Numbered from the stretch's first letter, positions 1 to 9,821 are shown. The stretch: 64,000 nt of DNA from Leclercia adecarboxylata (GCA_901472455.1 LR590464.1:310001-374000), one strand, 5' to 3'. Notes: generated from the sequence alone by a model not told the origin. Numbers and translations are program-made.

Positions 1-100
1 GTCCCCGCAGCGGTAAATGGGTACGCAGCTCCACTTCGAGTTTTGCCGCAATCTCTTGCCAGCGGGTCGGGTAACTGGTCGGATGTCTGGATAAGTGCAT
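1..100 (-). CDS. phnF: PhnF, GntR-family regulator of phosphonate genes (5' part only)
   Basis: N-terminal end of PhnF, running off the left edge. It begins MHLSRHPTSYPTRWQEIAAK, nearly identical to the start of E. coli PhnF, a GntR/HutC-type DNA-binding protein of the phn operon. The start codon lies 20 bases after the phnE stop, as expected for phnC-D-E-F order. Near position 15 the frame is lost: removing one T from the run TTT restores the family's HYRCGD, so a one-base insertion is likely. The rest of the gene is outside the window. Confidence 0.8.
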   Translation of the reverse strand, partial: MHLSRHPTSYPTRWQEIAAKLEVELRTHLPLRG

Positions 101-120
101 ACAAATCAAAGCCTCGCTTC

Positions 121-899
121 TCAGATGAAGTGCTTACGCAAACGTTGGAGAAAGGAAATCCAGCAGGCTGACCGTGATGATAATGAGCACCATCAGGGCA
201 CAGGTTTGCTGGAACTGGAAACCGCGAATCGCTTCCCACAGGGTGACGCCAATCCCGCCAGCGCCGACCATGCCCACCACCGTGGCGGAGCGAACGTTGG
301 ACTCAAAGCGGTAGAGGGAGTAGGAGATGAGCAGCGGCATCACCTGCGGCAGGACGCCGTAGAGGATCTCCTCCAGCTTGTTGGCCCCGGTAGCGCGAAT
401 GCCTTCGACCGGGCCTGGCTCAATGGCTTCCACCGCCTCGGAGAGCAGCTTGGAGAGCACGCCGGTGGTGTGGATGAACAGCGCCAGCACCCCGGCGAAC
501 GGCCGAGACCAACGGCGACGACGAACAGCATCGCAAAGACCATTTCGTTGATGGCGCGGCAGGCGTCCATCAGGCGACGCACCGGCTGGTAGATCCACCA
601 GGGCACGATGTTGTCGGCACTCATCAGGCCAAAGGAATGGAGAGCACCACGGCCAGCGCGGTTCCCCAGACGGCGATTTGCAGGGTGATGGCCATTTCGC
701 CGAGGTAGTCCTGCCACTGGCTAAAATCTGGCGGGAAGAAGTCGGCGGCGAAGGTCGCCATGTTGCCGGAATCCTGAATCAACGTGAGCGGGGCCATTTC
801 GGCCCCCTTCCAGGAGATAACAAGGACCGCCAGCAGGATGGCCCAGCTGATCAGCGAGAACCAGCTGCGCTTCGGCGGTGGGACGGTGATGGTTTGCAT
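121..899 (-). CDS. phnE: PhnE, phosphonate ABC transporter permease (three frameshifts)
   Basis: Inner-membrane permease of the PhnCDE phosphonate importer. The protein starts [20 protein letters not shown] and follows E. coli PhnE to its C-terminus, but in three frames. One base is missing near 633 (CCTTTGG where SIPFGLMS needs CCTTTTGG). One C is missing near 500 (at VGLGPFAG). One C is extra near 147, so the frame stops early instead of reading QRLRKHFI and the TGA at 121-123. With these corrected the length matches the family (about 259-276 aa). E. coli K-12 carries a natural 8-bp duplication in phnE; this is different. Errors are more likely than a true pseudogene, given the same pattern across the window. 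Confidence 0.85.
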
Positions 900-911
900 G
901 TTGGCTCCTTT

Positions 912-1151
912 ATGCGTTCTTCCTCTCCTTGTGGGAGAGGGCCGGGGAGAGGCATTAGCGTGCGTACTTTCCCCTCACCCTAACCCTCTCCCCATAGGGG
1001 AGAGGGGACTGTACGGTGCGGTTTTTTTACCCTCAGCCCATAGGGGAGAGAGGACTGCTCGGTGCCTTTTTTACCCATCCCCACAGGGAGAAAGGACTGC
1101 CCGGAGCCTTTTTTACCCTCTCCCCTGGGGGGGAGAGGGCAGGGTGAGGGG
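912..1151. repeat. Cluster of REP-like palindromes between phnD and phnE
   Basis: The 261-bp gap between phnE and phnD holds about five variants of one palindromic motif, built on CCCTCTCCCC and its complement GGGGAGAGGG, at about 912-950, 971-1006, 1029-1054, 1073-1097 and 1115-1151. The best copies also carry the flanking arms CCCTCACCCTAA and AGGGTGAGGG. A further copy lies after yjcZ (7889-7925). The elements would form strong hairpins in the polycistronic mRNA between the binding-protein gene and the permease gene. Such hairpins often stabilise the upstream (phnD) transcript; that role is inferred. Confidence 0.75.
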
Positions 1152-1160
1152 ATAAAAGTG

Positions 1161-2177
1161 TTACTGCACTGCTTTATTCACGCTGGTCATCGCGCCCAGC
1201 GCGGCGGTCAGACGGTCGAGATCGTCCAGCTGCGCCTGAATTTCAGACATCTTGCTGCTCTTCTCTTCGTCCTTCAGGCCCTTGTTCTCTTTCACGCCCT
1301 GGATCTGCTTGAACAGCGCCAGCTGGCGAATCGGCACCAGTTGCAGGTCGCTGGAGGCGCGGAACGGTGCCCAGCCCAGGCGTTCCAGTACGGTCTTCTC
1401 TTCGGCGGTTTTGCCGTAGTTCATAAAGAAGTCGTACACCTTGTCCTTGGTGCTTTCGGAGAGGTTTTTACGCCACACAATCGGGTCGCCCGGGATCAGT
1501 GGCGATTTCCAGATCACCTTCAGTTCTTTCAGCTTGTCCGGGGCGGAGGTTTTCAGCTTGTCGAGGTTTTCAGTGTTGTTGGTCGCAACGTCCACCTGCT
1601 TGTTGGCGACGGCCAGGGCGTTGGTTTCATGCCCGGCGTTGACCGTGCGTTTGAATTCGCTGGTGGAGACGTTGTTTTTGGCGAAGACGTAATAACCCGG
1701 GACCAGGTAGCCCGAAGTGGAGTTCGGGTCGCCGTTGCCAAAGGTGAGGTCTTTACGTTTGGCGAGCATGTCGTTGAGGTTGTTGATCGGGCTGTCTTTG
1801 TTGACGATCAGCACGCTCCAGTAACCCGGGGAGCCGTCGGCGGCTACCGTCTGGGCAAAGACCTGGCCGTTAGCGCGATCCACGGCTTCCATCGCCGAGA
1901 GGTTGCCGTACCAGGCGATATCGACTTTGTTAAAGCGCATTCCCTGGATGATGCCCGCATAGTCCGGGGCGAAGAAGGCGTTCACTTTGATCCCCAGTTT
2001 GCTTTCCATGTCTTTCAGGAAGGGTTCCCACTGCGGCTTCAGGTTCTGCTGTGATTCCGTCGAAATGATGCCAAAGTTCAGCGCCTTTTCTTGCTCCTGT
2101 GCAAACGCAGGGCTCACCAGGGTGCTGAGGCTGAACAGGCTGGTAAAGGCCAGCGCGGCAACGGCTTTGTAGCTCAT
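1161..2177 (-). CDS. phnD: PhnD, periplasmic phosphonate-binding protein
   Basis: Intact 338-aa substrate-binding protein of the PhnCDE phosphonate ABC importer. It starts MSYKAVAALAFTSLFSLSTL and has a typical Sec signal peptide ending in SPAFA, cleaved before QEQEKALNFG. The PhnD-type fold shows in FGIISTESQQNLKPQWEPFL near residue 35 and DIAWYGNLSAMEAVDRANG near residue 85. The C-terminus ends SVNKAVQ. It lies 66 bp downstream of phnC on the same strand and is the only undamaged phn gene here. Confidence 0.95.
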   Translation of the reverse strand: MSYKAVAALAFTSLFSLSTLVSPAFAQEQEKALNFGIISTESQQNLKPQWEPFLKDMESKLGIKVNAFFAPDYAGIIQGMRFNKVDIAWYGNLSAMEAVDRANGQVFAQTVAADGSPGYWSVLIVNKDSPINNLNDMLAKRKDLTFGNGDPNSTSGYLVPGYYVFAKNNVSTSEFKRTVNAGHETNALAVANKQVDVATNNTENLDKLKTSAPDKLKELKVIWKSPLIPGDPIVWRKNLSESTKDKVYDFFMNYGKTAEEKTVLERLGWAPFRASSDLQLVPIRQLALFKQIQGVKENKGLKDEEKSSKMSEIQAQLDDLDRLTAALGAMTSVNKAVQ

Positions 2178-2243
2178 CTATATTCCTCACGTTGACATTG
2201 TTCCAGGCTATTTCACTTGCCAGCCTGGTCTTTTCGGGTTTCG

Positions 2244-3032
2244 TTACGCAGCCTGCGCGTTCTCTTCGACGCAAGTAATGCTGCGGTAGAGATGGTCAAA
2301 ACGGTCGTTATCAAACTGATGGCTGGCACCATCAAAGAACACATGCCCCTGTCGCAGGGCGACGATGCGCTCGCAGTAGCGCAGGGCGTAATCCACCTGA
2401 TGCAGCGTCACCACGATGGTGATGCCGTCTTTCTGGTTAATGTCGTGCAGGGTTTCCATCACGATGCGGGCCGACTCGGGAATCCAGCGAGGCAATCGGC
2501 TCATCGGCGAGAATGATTTTGGCTTTCTGCATCAGCGCCCGGGCAATCGCCACGCGCTGCTGTTGTCCACCGGACAGGGTGGAGACGCGCTGGTGGGCGA
2601 AGTGGGCCATCCCGACGCGGGTCAGCGCCTGCAGCGCTTCCTGTTTTTGCGCGGGGGAGAACCAGCGCAGGCAGGTGCGCCAGAATGGGTGCTGCCGAGC
2701 GCGCCGATCAGCACGTTTTCCAGCACCGTCAGGCGGTTCACGAGGTTGAACTGCTGGAAGATGTAGCCGGTCTGCGCGCGGCTTTTACGGATATCGCTCG
2801 CCAGACGGCCCGCGCGCTGCACGGTATTGCCCAGCAGCTCCACGTGGCTGTCTGATGTTTTATCGCAGGTGATAAGGCCGCTTAAGTGGCGCAGAAGGGT
2901 CGATTTACCTGAACCGGATGGCCCCAGCAGCGCTACCATTTCGCCCTGCTGGACGGTCAGATCAACGGCATGCAGGGCCTTATTGTGATGGAAGGTCTTG
3001 CTCAGTTTCTCGACGCGGATGACGGTTTGCAT
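2244..3032 (-). CDS. phnC: PhnC, phosphonate ABC transporter ATP-binding protein (two frameshifts)
   Basis: ATPase of the PhnCDE importer and first gene of the phn operon. Walker A is clear ([11 protein letters not shown], about residue 37), the Q-loop is [10 protein letters not shown], and the C-terminal part has the switch histidine in [15 protein letters not shown]. Between them one C is missing near 2685 (the family reads STPFWRTC) and one T is extra near 2492 (the family reads PIASLDPESA, the Walker B region). The corrected protein is about 262 aa, the family length. The gene is probably intact in the organism. Confidence 0.87.
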
Positions 3033-3065
3033 GGATGAGGCCTCGATTCAAATGTGGCCTCATGC

Positions 3066-3094
3066 TGGCGGATCTATGTGACGTTTAGGTTAAG
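3066..3094 (-). promoter_or_regulatory. Pho-box-like direct repeats upstream of phnC
   Basis: On the minus strand, CTTAACC, CGTCACA and TCCGCCA are spaced by 4 bases, an 11-bp period typical of PhoB boxes. They end 34 bp before the phnC start. The block resembles the region upstream of E. coli phnC, which is PhoB-controlled. Binding is inferred from position and spacing. Confidence 0.5.
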
Positions 3095-3165
3095 TGTTGG
3101 TTGCAAGGATTTGAAGAGTTGGCGTGAAAGCGATGACAGGCGAGCGCGAGCGCCCGCCGTCGGGA

Positions 3166-3597
3166 TTAGGGCTGTTTAACGACGTTGATCATCCAGGGTA
3201 CGCCGTATTTATCGGTCACTTTGCCGAAGCCGTGCGCCCAGAAGATCTCCTGCCAGGCCATGTCAATGTTGCCGCCTGCGGCCAGGTTATCGAACCAGCG
3301 CTTGCCTTCGGCGACATCCTGGGTGTCGAGCACCAGCGTAAAGCCGGAGTAGGTGGCATTACCGCTGAGCGTACCGTCGCTCATCATGATGTCGCTGCCG
3401 GCGATGCGGACGTTGGAGTGGGCGATAGCGGAGTCCGGGAAGGACATGCCGGACGGACAGCCCTCTTCGCTATTGTCGTCTTTGGGCATTTCGCCGAAGG
3501 TGATTTTATAGAGGAGTTCAGCGCCGACGGCCTGCTGATAGAAGGCGGTAGCCTCTTCGCAGTTACCGGCGAACGAGATGTAGGGACTTAACGGCAT
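3166..3597 (-). CDS. yjdN: YjdN (PhnB), VOC-superfamily protein
   Basis: Intact 143-aa protein of the glyoxalase/bleomycin-resistance/dioxygenase (VOC) superfamily, matching E. coli YjdN (old name PhnB). It starts MPLSPYISFAGNCEEATAFY, contains the usual PDSAIAHSNVRIAGSDIMMSD block, and ends WMINVVKQP. The biochemical role is not established; despite the old name it is not needed for phosphonate breakdown in E. coli. It lies between yjdM and phnC on the same strand, with a REP element separating it from yjdM. Confidence 0.9.
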   Translation of the reverse strand: MPLSPYISFAGNCEEATAFYQQAVGAELLYKITFGEMPKDDNSEEGCPSGMSFPDSAIAHSNVRIAGSDIMMSDGTLSGNATYSGFTLVLDTQDVAEGKRWFDNLAAGGNIDMAWQEIFWAHGFGKVTDKYGVPWMINVVKQP

Positions 3598-3647
3598 AAT
3601 CGTTACCTCAGGTAAAGAGAAGCCCGTTAAGTGTAGTTCGGTATTTG

Positions 3648-3711
3648 TTGGCCGGATAAGCGTAGCGCATCCGGCAAAAGCGCCCGGCGTCGCGTCGCTT
3701 GCCGGGCCGAC
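3648..3711. repeat. REP element between yjdM and yjdN
   Basis: Classic enterobacterial REP palindrome: GGCCGGATAAGCGTAGCGCA followed by TCCGGC, then a second GC-rich inverted arm (CGCCCGGC ... GCCGGGC). It fills the short gap between two co-directional genes. Confidence 0.8.
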
Positions 3712-3721
3712 AAAAGAGGGA

Positions 3722-4057
3722 TCAGTTCTTTTTCACGAACTCGGATTTCAGCTTCATTGGGCCAAAACCGTCAATTTTGCAGTCGATGTTGTGGTCGCCT
3801 TCAACCAGGCGGATGCCTTTTACTTTGGTGCCGATCTTCAGCATCGACGAACTGCCTTTGACCTTCAGATCTTTAATGACGGTGACGTTATCGCCGTCGG
3901 CCAGCAGATTGCCGTTGGCATCTTTAACGATCAGCTCATCGCTCTCTTGCGCAGGTTCTGCGTTGTTCCATTCGTAAGCGCATTCCGGGCAAATGAACAT
4001 ACCGTTATCTTCGTAGGTATATTCAGAATTGCATTTAGGGCAGTGTGGCAGTGACAT
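3722..4057 (-). CDS. yjdM: YjdM (PhnA), zinc-ribbon protein
   Basis: Intact 111-aa protein matching E. coli YjdM/PhnA. An N-terminal zinc ribbon is visible as CPKC (residues 6-9) and CPEC (about 25-28), followed by an SH3-like C-terminal half ending KSEFVKKN. The start MSLPHCPKC at 4057 is chosen because an upstream in-frame ATG (4168) would add a non-conserved 37-aa leader, and a ribosome site (GAGGAGAACACC) precedes 4057. The molecular role is not settled; the name PhnA has also been used for an unrelated phosphonoacetate hydrolase. Confidence 0.9.
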   Translation of the reverse strand: MSLPHCPKCNSEYTYEDNGMFICPECAYEWNNAEPAQESDELIVKDANGNLLADGDNVTVIKDLKVKGSSSMLKIGTKVKGIRLVEGDHNIDCKIDGFGPMKLKSEFVKKN

Positions 4058-4647
4058 GGTGTTCTCCTCAAATAGTGCGAACCGGCGGCAATCAGGCCCG
4101 CCAAAAACCGACAGGTTGTCGAAAAAGGCGGCAAGTATAACGCATGTCCTTACTGTTGTCGGTGACATTATTTTTCGCTTTTGACGAAAAAAAGTCTTTT
4201 CAATGACACCCTTTGTCAGTGACTCAGGCGATGCTAGCGGTCAGACGCAGGCGAGAAACGCGCCTGATTAAAAGCGACAATATTTTATTGCGGCAAATTG
4301 ATACGCCGTGCTATTTCAGATAAGGTTAAGGCGCTAATGATATTTAACTTACTTGCTTTAATAGCCATCCCCGGTCTGCAAGGGATGTTTTGCCCCTCAT
4401 TTTTGGTGGGTAACAAACCATGGTTTTTCCTGACGTTTTTTAAAAATTGAGCTACGCTCTTAATCTTTCGGTTTCCCTGACCGAAGGAGCGTACTTCGCT
4501 GCGTTAACCGTTAAAAGAATATATTTTCACTGTTGCTACAGAATTATATGGCTTCGAACATATTTACAACACGTAATCATATAAGCCGATCCTTCATTCT
4601 TAAAAACAATTCGGTTATATAAAATTTGTGTTAGGGAAGGCTTTAGT
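4058..4647. other. Intergenic region yjdM-crfC, 590 bp
   Basis: No convincing gene. It must hold the yjdM promoter (minus) and the crfC promoter (plus). Visible structure: the perfect palindrome AAACCATGGTTT at 4417-4428, and a short hairpin TTCGGTttccctgaCCGAA around 4467-4485. The 200 bp before crfC are AT-rich. I could not assign a transcription factor. Confidence 0.4.
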
Positions 4648-7010
4648 ATGCACACACAAACAATATTTGAATTGAGCCAGGAAGCCGAAAGGCTGCTGCA
4701 ACTCTCCTTGCAGAATCTTGAGGCACTAAGCACCATGCCTGCTGCGATGCTGGATAACGCCACGTCGGCCCTTACCGGCGAAACCAGCAATGTTTTACCT
4801 CTGCATTTTAGTACCCGTGGCTTAGAGGCGCAGCAGTCGATGCTGAATAATGAGCTGCGCAAAATTACCCGCCTGGAGATGGTGCTGGCGATCGTGGGCA
4901 CCATGAAGGCCGGAAAGTCCACCACCATTAACGCCATCGTGGGCACGGAAGTGTTACCTAATCGCAATCGCCCGATGACTGCGTTGCCGACGCTGATCCG
5001 CCATACGCCTGGCCAGAAAGAGCCGGTGCTGCATTTTTCTCACGTTGCGCCTATTGATACATTAATAAAGCAAATGCAAAAAAAAGCTCGCCAATTACGA
5101 TCGCGGCAAGCTGGCGCAACAGTTAGAAATTGATAAAGATATGAATGCGCTACTTGGGCGTATTGAAACGGGTGAGGCATTTGAAAAACATTATTTAGGC
5201 GCGCAGCCGATATTTAATTGTTTAAAAAACCTGAACGATTTAGTCCGGCTTTCTCAGGCGCTGGGCACCGATTTTCCGTTCCCGGCCTATGCCGCGATCG
5301 AAAATATCCCGGTTATTGAGGTGGAATTTGTGCACCTGGCCGGGCTGGATGCTCATCTGGGGCAATTAACCCCTGCTGGATACCCCAGGGCCGAACGAGG
5401 CCGGGGCAGCCGCATCTGCAAAAAATGCTCACCGAGCAGCTCGCCCGCGCGTCGGCGGTGCTGGCGGTGATGGACTATACCCAACTGAAGTCGATTTCGG
5501 ACGCCGAGGTGCGGCTGGCGATTTCCGCCGTCGGGAAATCGGTGCCGCTGTACGCGCTGGTCAATAAGTTCGATCAGAAAGACCGCAACAGCGATGATGA
5601 AGAGCAGGTGCGGGCGATGATCTCCGGCACCCTGATGAAGGGCCATATCTCCCCGGGCCAGATCTTCCCGGTGTCGTCGATGTGGGGATACCTGGCGAAC
5701 CGGGCGCGTCACGAACTGGCGCTGCACGGTAAATTGCCTGACCACCAGGAGCAGCGCTGGGTGCAGGACTTTGCCGAAGCCGCGCTGGGTCGCCGCTGGC
5801 GGACCGCCGATCTGGATGATATTGAACACCTGCCGCCACTCTGCCGATCTGTTGTGGGAAGACTCCCTGTTTGAGCAGCCGATCCGCAAGTTTGATCTAT
5901 GCCGCTTACGCCAACGCCTCGCTGTATGCGTTACGCTCCGCGTCACATAAGCTGCTGAACTACGCCCAGAACGCCCGCGAGTACCTGGATTTCCGCTATC
6001 AGGGGCTGACGGTGGCCTTCGATGAGTTGCAGCACAATATTACCCGTCTGGAAGATGACATGGCGCTGCTGCACTCCCGCCAGGCATCGGTGAGTGATGA
6101 GGTGCGGCATGAGGTGAGTCAGGCCCTGAGCGCGACAGATCTGTTTTTCGCCGCCCAGCAGAGCGAGATCAAGCGCGCCATCGGACATGTCTTCGATCCC
6201 GATAATATGCTCGACCTGGCGGGGTTTGACCCGCATAAGCAGCGTGCTGATGCCGCGGCGACGCCCGGCCAGCTGGTGCTGGAGGATGAAGGCCAGGCGC
6301 AAATCCTGTTGAGCAAAATCCGCTCCGCCTGTGAGCTGATCATGCTGGATGCGCAGGCAAAAATCGGTCGTGAACTGGCGCTGCGTTTCGACCAGCTGGA
6401 GTCTACGCTGGCGCGGGCGCTGAACGACGCCATGCGCCGATTGAAACGCGCATTAAAGAGGAGTTGAGCCATGCCGGTTTCCGCGCGCGGATCAGCTTCC
6501 CGGCGTTTCAGGCCAGCCAGCTTAACTTCAATACCCGCGGGTTGTTCAGCGATGCCATCGCCGAGGAGAGTGAGCCTGCCGGTCAGTCCCAGGGCGCTGG
6601 CAGCGCGCTGCGCGAGACGGTCTCCCGCTGGTTGAACAATCCGGGCTGGGGCTGGGAAGATTACGTGATGACGCGAACGCGGTATGTTATTAACGTGTCA
6701 CAGCTTCATGAGAAATTTAATCAGCATATTGATCACTTTTGTGAACAAATCCGTAAAGCTTTGTCCGCCCAGGTCGATGTCTCTGTTACAGCGGGTATGG
6801 CGACATTCTTCGCAGAATTCTCGTTATGCCTTGCAGGGTTACAGGAAAGCTTGCGTGATAGCCTCGCGGTGCGCCAGCAAAATGAGCATGCCACACGCGC
6901 GCTCAGCCAGCTGTTGCAGCAATGTATTACGACTGCGACGTGGATTCAGGAAGATACCCGACTGTTTACGCGATGATATTCAAACGCTATTCGCGGCAGA
7001 GCAACCATGA
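4648..7010 (+). CDS. crfC: CrfC, dynamin-like GTPase, replication clamp-binding protein (several frameshifts)
   Basis: Large dynamin-family protein matching E. coli CrfC (YjdA, 742 aa), which binds the DnaN clamp and helps nucleoid positioning. G1/P-loop is GTMKAGKSTT (about residue 90). G3 (LLDTPGPNEAG) is recovered near 5370-5400 after removing one C and one G. G4 is VNKFDQKD near 5562. The rest is long and alpha-helical, ending LRDDIQTLFAAEQP at 7010. The reading frame changes near 5090-5130 (A run), 5375-5420, 5845-5900, 6440 (missing C before IKEELSHAGF) and 6970. The N-terminal 45 residues differ from E. coli. It overlaps yjcZ by four bases (ATGA). Confidence 0.85.
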
Positions 7011-7888
7011 CAAAACAATTACTGGACGGTCCCGGACGGACGCTGGAATGCATACATCCTAAATTTATGGTCGACCTGGTGCAGGGGCTGACGCGCAGCG
7101 TCACGCCTCTGTGGGTCGCAACAGCAGCACTTTCGTGAACGTTTAACTCAGGAGATCATGGCGCAGGCTCAGCTTCGTCAGTGGGCGATGGGGGGAATGT
7201 TCAGCGAAAATGCTGTGCTGCGACTCGGGCTAGCGGAGAAGCTGGCGGGCATGGTTGATCCCGGCCATCTGGCGCTGACCCGCATGACCCAGGCGCTGAA
7301 TACGATGCGCCAGCAGGCCAGCCTGCGCAATCAACCCGCCATTGGCCTGGTGCATCAGTACGAAATCCTCTCTGCCCATTTCCATCAACGCGCGCAGTTT
7401 AAAGAGAAGGCGTTAACCCAGCGCGGGTTAACGGTGCAGGCTGGCGTTCATAGCGAACAGATTTTTACCCGCTGGCGGGCCGGACACTATGACGGCTGGG
7501 TCGCTGGCCGGGGCGCGGCTATGTGGTGCTGGAAGAGCTGCGCTGGGGGGCATTCGGTGACGCCTGTCGGCTGGCGAATGCGGATGTCAGCGCCATGCTC
7601 AAAGACAACCTGCGCAGCATGGTGGCCAACTACCTGGCGCAGGGGATCAATGCGGCCCCCACGACCCGTCATTTTTATCACCAGTGGCTGACCACACCCA
7701 GTACGCCGGGGATTATCGACCATAAAGATATGCTTGGCTGGCTGGGGGACTGGTGTGATGCCGACCGGCATCCGGTGTGCTGGTCGGTGACGCAGAGCTG
7801 GCAGAATGTGGCGTTGGGCATGCCGAGACTCTGTTCGGCGGCAAGGCTGGCAAAAGCGATGGTGGAAGAGGTGTTTGGGAGTAGTTGA
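7007..7888 (+). CDS. yjcZ: YjcZ family protein, CrfC partner (frameshifts)
   Basis: Starts MTKQLLDGPGRTLECIHPKF, like E. coli YjcZ (292 aa), and ends PRLCSAARLAKAMVEEVF plus a short tail. The frame is lost near 7090-7125 (the reconstructed protein continues QQQHFRERLTQEIMAQAQL) and again near 7500-7520 (before GAFGDACRLANADVSAML). Its start overlaps the crfC stop, so the two are co-translated. In E. coli yjcZ is linked with crfC and its product has been reported to influence cell growth or motility; the mechanism is unclear. Confidence 0.8.
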
Positions 7889-7925
7889 TTCCCTCTCCCC
7901 TTTGGGGAGAGGGTTAGGGTGAGGG
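7889..7925. repeat. REP-like palindrome after yjcZ
   Basis: CCCTCTCCCC-TTT-GGGGAGAGGG followed by TTAGGGTGAGGG. It is the same motif as the cluster between phnD and phnE, and it begins right after the yjcZ stop codon, where it may also act as a transcript 3' end. Confidence 0.75.
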
Positions 7926-7984
7926 AAATATGCTGCACCGGTGGTTGTTCCGTTCACTTCCAGTCCATTGCTTCTCTGTTAATA

Positions 7985-8330
7985 CGGAACCGGTGAACGT
8001 GCCAGGGTGGCTCAATCGCCACCACCCTGGCGACCCGGGCTCCCGGCAAAGAAAATCGCCGCTTCGCGGAATATTCGCCCCATCCCTGGGGCTCACCCCT
8101 ACGGGGCCAGCGCAGGCGCTGTTCAAAATTGCTCCCGGCAATTTTGTCCTCAGCTTATTCCTTCAGGCTTTCGGGTCGGGCACCAGCCTGCATCCATGCA
8201 GGCTATGCCCTCTCGGCGCGTCCCTGCGCCTCGCCCCGGCCTTCCGGAAACGCTTCGGCAATTTTCAGCCGGACCAGGGAGCCGCTGTTAAGGCATTTAT
8301 TGTTCTGAAGGCACTGCACTGCTTTAAATG
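7985..8330. repeat. Palindrome-rich composite repeat between yjcZ and kdgT
   Basis: About 350 bp without a credible gene, made of successive hairpins: GCCAGGGTGG...CCACCCTGGC (8007-8034), CCCCATCCCTGGGG (8088-8101), CAAAATTGC/GCAATTTTG (8124-8146) and AGCCTGCAT/ATGCAGGCT (8188-8207). Read on the minus strand, 8060-8150 matches the spacer of the tRNA-Phe repeat array 21 kb away: TTGAACAGCGC, CGCTGGCCCC, GGGGTGAGCC and GGCGAATA occur in the same order. This points to a dispersed repeat family. Confidence 0.7.
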
Positions 8331-8354
8331 CAAAACCCTCCTTGTGGGGAGGGC
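8331..8354 (-). terminator. Rho-independent terminator of kdgT
   Basis: On the minus strand CCCTCCCC-ACAA-GGAGGG is followed by TTTTG, just past the end of kdgT. Confidence 0.7.
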
Positions 8355-8378
8355 TTACATCTTAGTGGTGGCAGAGAT

Positions 8379-9370
8379 TCAACTACTTGCTGTTCCTCGG
8401 CTTTCGCCGGAACCTGACCCAAAGCGTTTGGCATACCAGCGCGGTGATAATTGGTACCAGAATCGCCGTCAACGATGACGCTGGCGGCAACCAGCGCAGT
8501 GGCGGATGGCGGCTACCGGTTCGAACGCCGGGTTAATCTGGGCGATAATAACCGGGTTCGCCACGGCAGCACCCGCTGCGGAAGAGGCGGCGACACCCGC
8601 AGTACCATTCCCTCCACCGATAACACGGTCGGCAATAATCAGCGGAATACCGGTGATAATGAATAACCGGCCACACCCAGCACGATACCCAGCAGGCCGG
8701 TATCCAGAATCACGTTCAGGTTGATGGTGTTACCCAGCGCGAAACCGAAGAACGGGATCAGCACCGGCGTCGCTTTGCTGAAGAAGTCGCGCAGATCGTG
8801 GTCAAGGTTGCCGAGGGCAAAACCGATCAGGAACGGCAGGATGGCACCGACAAAGTGGTGCGGTTCAAAGGAGGCCAGACCGGCGGAGCCGAGGATCAGC
8901 ATGGTCATCAGTGGGCCGGATTCCAGAGACATCAGAACGAAGGCGCCAGACTCTTCTTTGGTGCCGTACTGGTTCATCAGGCTGGCGTAGAGGCCGCCGT
9001 TGGTCATGTCCATCGCAGAGACAATCGCCCAGTACAGAGAGGCCCGCGAAGAAGCCGGTCTGAATGCCATTTTCCGGGATAAACATGGCGCAGATCATCG
9101 CCACTACCCATGCGACGGCAATTTTAGTAATAACCAGCGTGCCGGATTTACGTAATACCATGCCCGTTGCGCGTAAATTAATGGAGGCGCCGATACAGAA
9201 GAACCATACCGCCAGAATCGGAACGGTTCCGGTAATCATGCCTTTTAGTGAACCCCACCAAAATAGGCTCCGGTATTAGGTGCTAAGGTATTTAAAATTG
9301 CACCCAGTACCAGCGGTACCAGCATCATCCCTCCGGGGATGCGTTCAATCGTGGCTTTAATCTTCATCAT
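8379..9370 (-). CDS. kdgT: KdgT, 2-keto-3-deoxygluconate permease (frameshifts)
   Basis: Proton symporter for 2-keto-3-deoxygluconate (KDG), a breakdown product of pectin and hexuronates, in the inner membrane. The protein begins (M)[19 protein letters not shown] and continues [20 protein letters not shown], then [20 protein letters not shown] and [20 protein letters not shown], all matching E. coli KdgT (327 aa). Frame changes occur near 9255, 9075, 8660, 8475 and 8415. The C-terminal end is uncertain: the last matching frame stops at 8379-8381, but a slightly longer tail ending at about 8355 is possible. It is transcribed opposite to yjcZ and proP and ends at its own terminator. Confidence 0.82.
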
Positions 9371-9579
9371 TAACCCTCACATCTCATCACGCATCGCCAG
9401 CGGACAAGAGATATTTAATAATCTAATAAATTCAACGAATTGTGACTTGAAGGTGTCAGGCGTTTCGTCGTTCATACAACAGATATAACCAGTCTGGTTT
9501 TTTTAAACCTTCATCTGAAGGCCACCTGACTCGTTTTGACGCGCTTATGATGCGATCGTTGGAATGATGATTCAATGAA

Positions 9580-9598
9580 AATAAAACAGCGTTTTAGT
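9580..9598. promoter_or_regulatory. KdgR-like operator
   Basis: AATAAAACAGCGTTTTAGT closely fits the KdgR consensus (AATRAAAYnnnRTTTYATT type), lacking only the last arm positions. It lies about 210 bp upstream of kdgT, a known KdgR target in E. coli and pectinolytic relatives. Assignment is by pattern only. Confidence 0.4.
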
Positions 9599-9805
9599 TA
9601 TCTCCATCAACATATTTTAAGGAAACACGAATTGTGCATCTTGCTAATTAAAATGGCTGTGAATGCATTGTAAAAAATGTCGTCTTTTTTTGATTTGACA
9701 GCAAATAATAACGGCTGAAAGCGTATTTTCAGAGGCGGGTATAAGAAAGAGCGCATTGGGGGTATTTACAGTTTTGACACTTCCGTTAAAAACCTTAAAC
9801 ATATA

Positions 9806-9821
9806 TGTGAAGTTGATCACA
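9806..9821 (+). promoter_or_regulatory. CRP-binding site of proP P1
   Basis: TGTGAAGTTGATCACA is a near-perfect CRP palindrome (TGTGA-N6-TCACA). Sequence and context match the CRP site of the E. coli proP P1 promoter, where CRP represses. It is followed by AAATATAAACGCTGGTAGGG, the likely P1 core. Confidence 0.75.

Noticed and set aside
121..899. Cryptic phnE as in E. coli K-12
   Set aside because: K-12 phnE is silenced by an 8-bp duplication. Here three separate single-base changes in homopolymers occur, with the same pattern in many other genes, so error is more likely.
1062..2054. 330-codon frame opposite phnD
   Set aside because: Antisense of an intact, well-matched phnD; runs through the repeat cluster.
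7930..8478. 182-codon plus-strand frame after yjcZ
   Set aside because: Made of hairpin repeats and overlaps the kdgT terminator and 3' end; no family resemblance.
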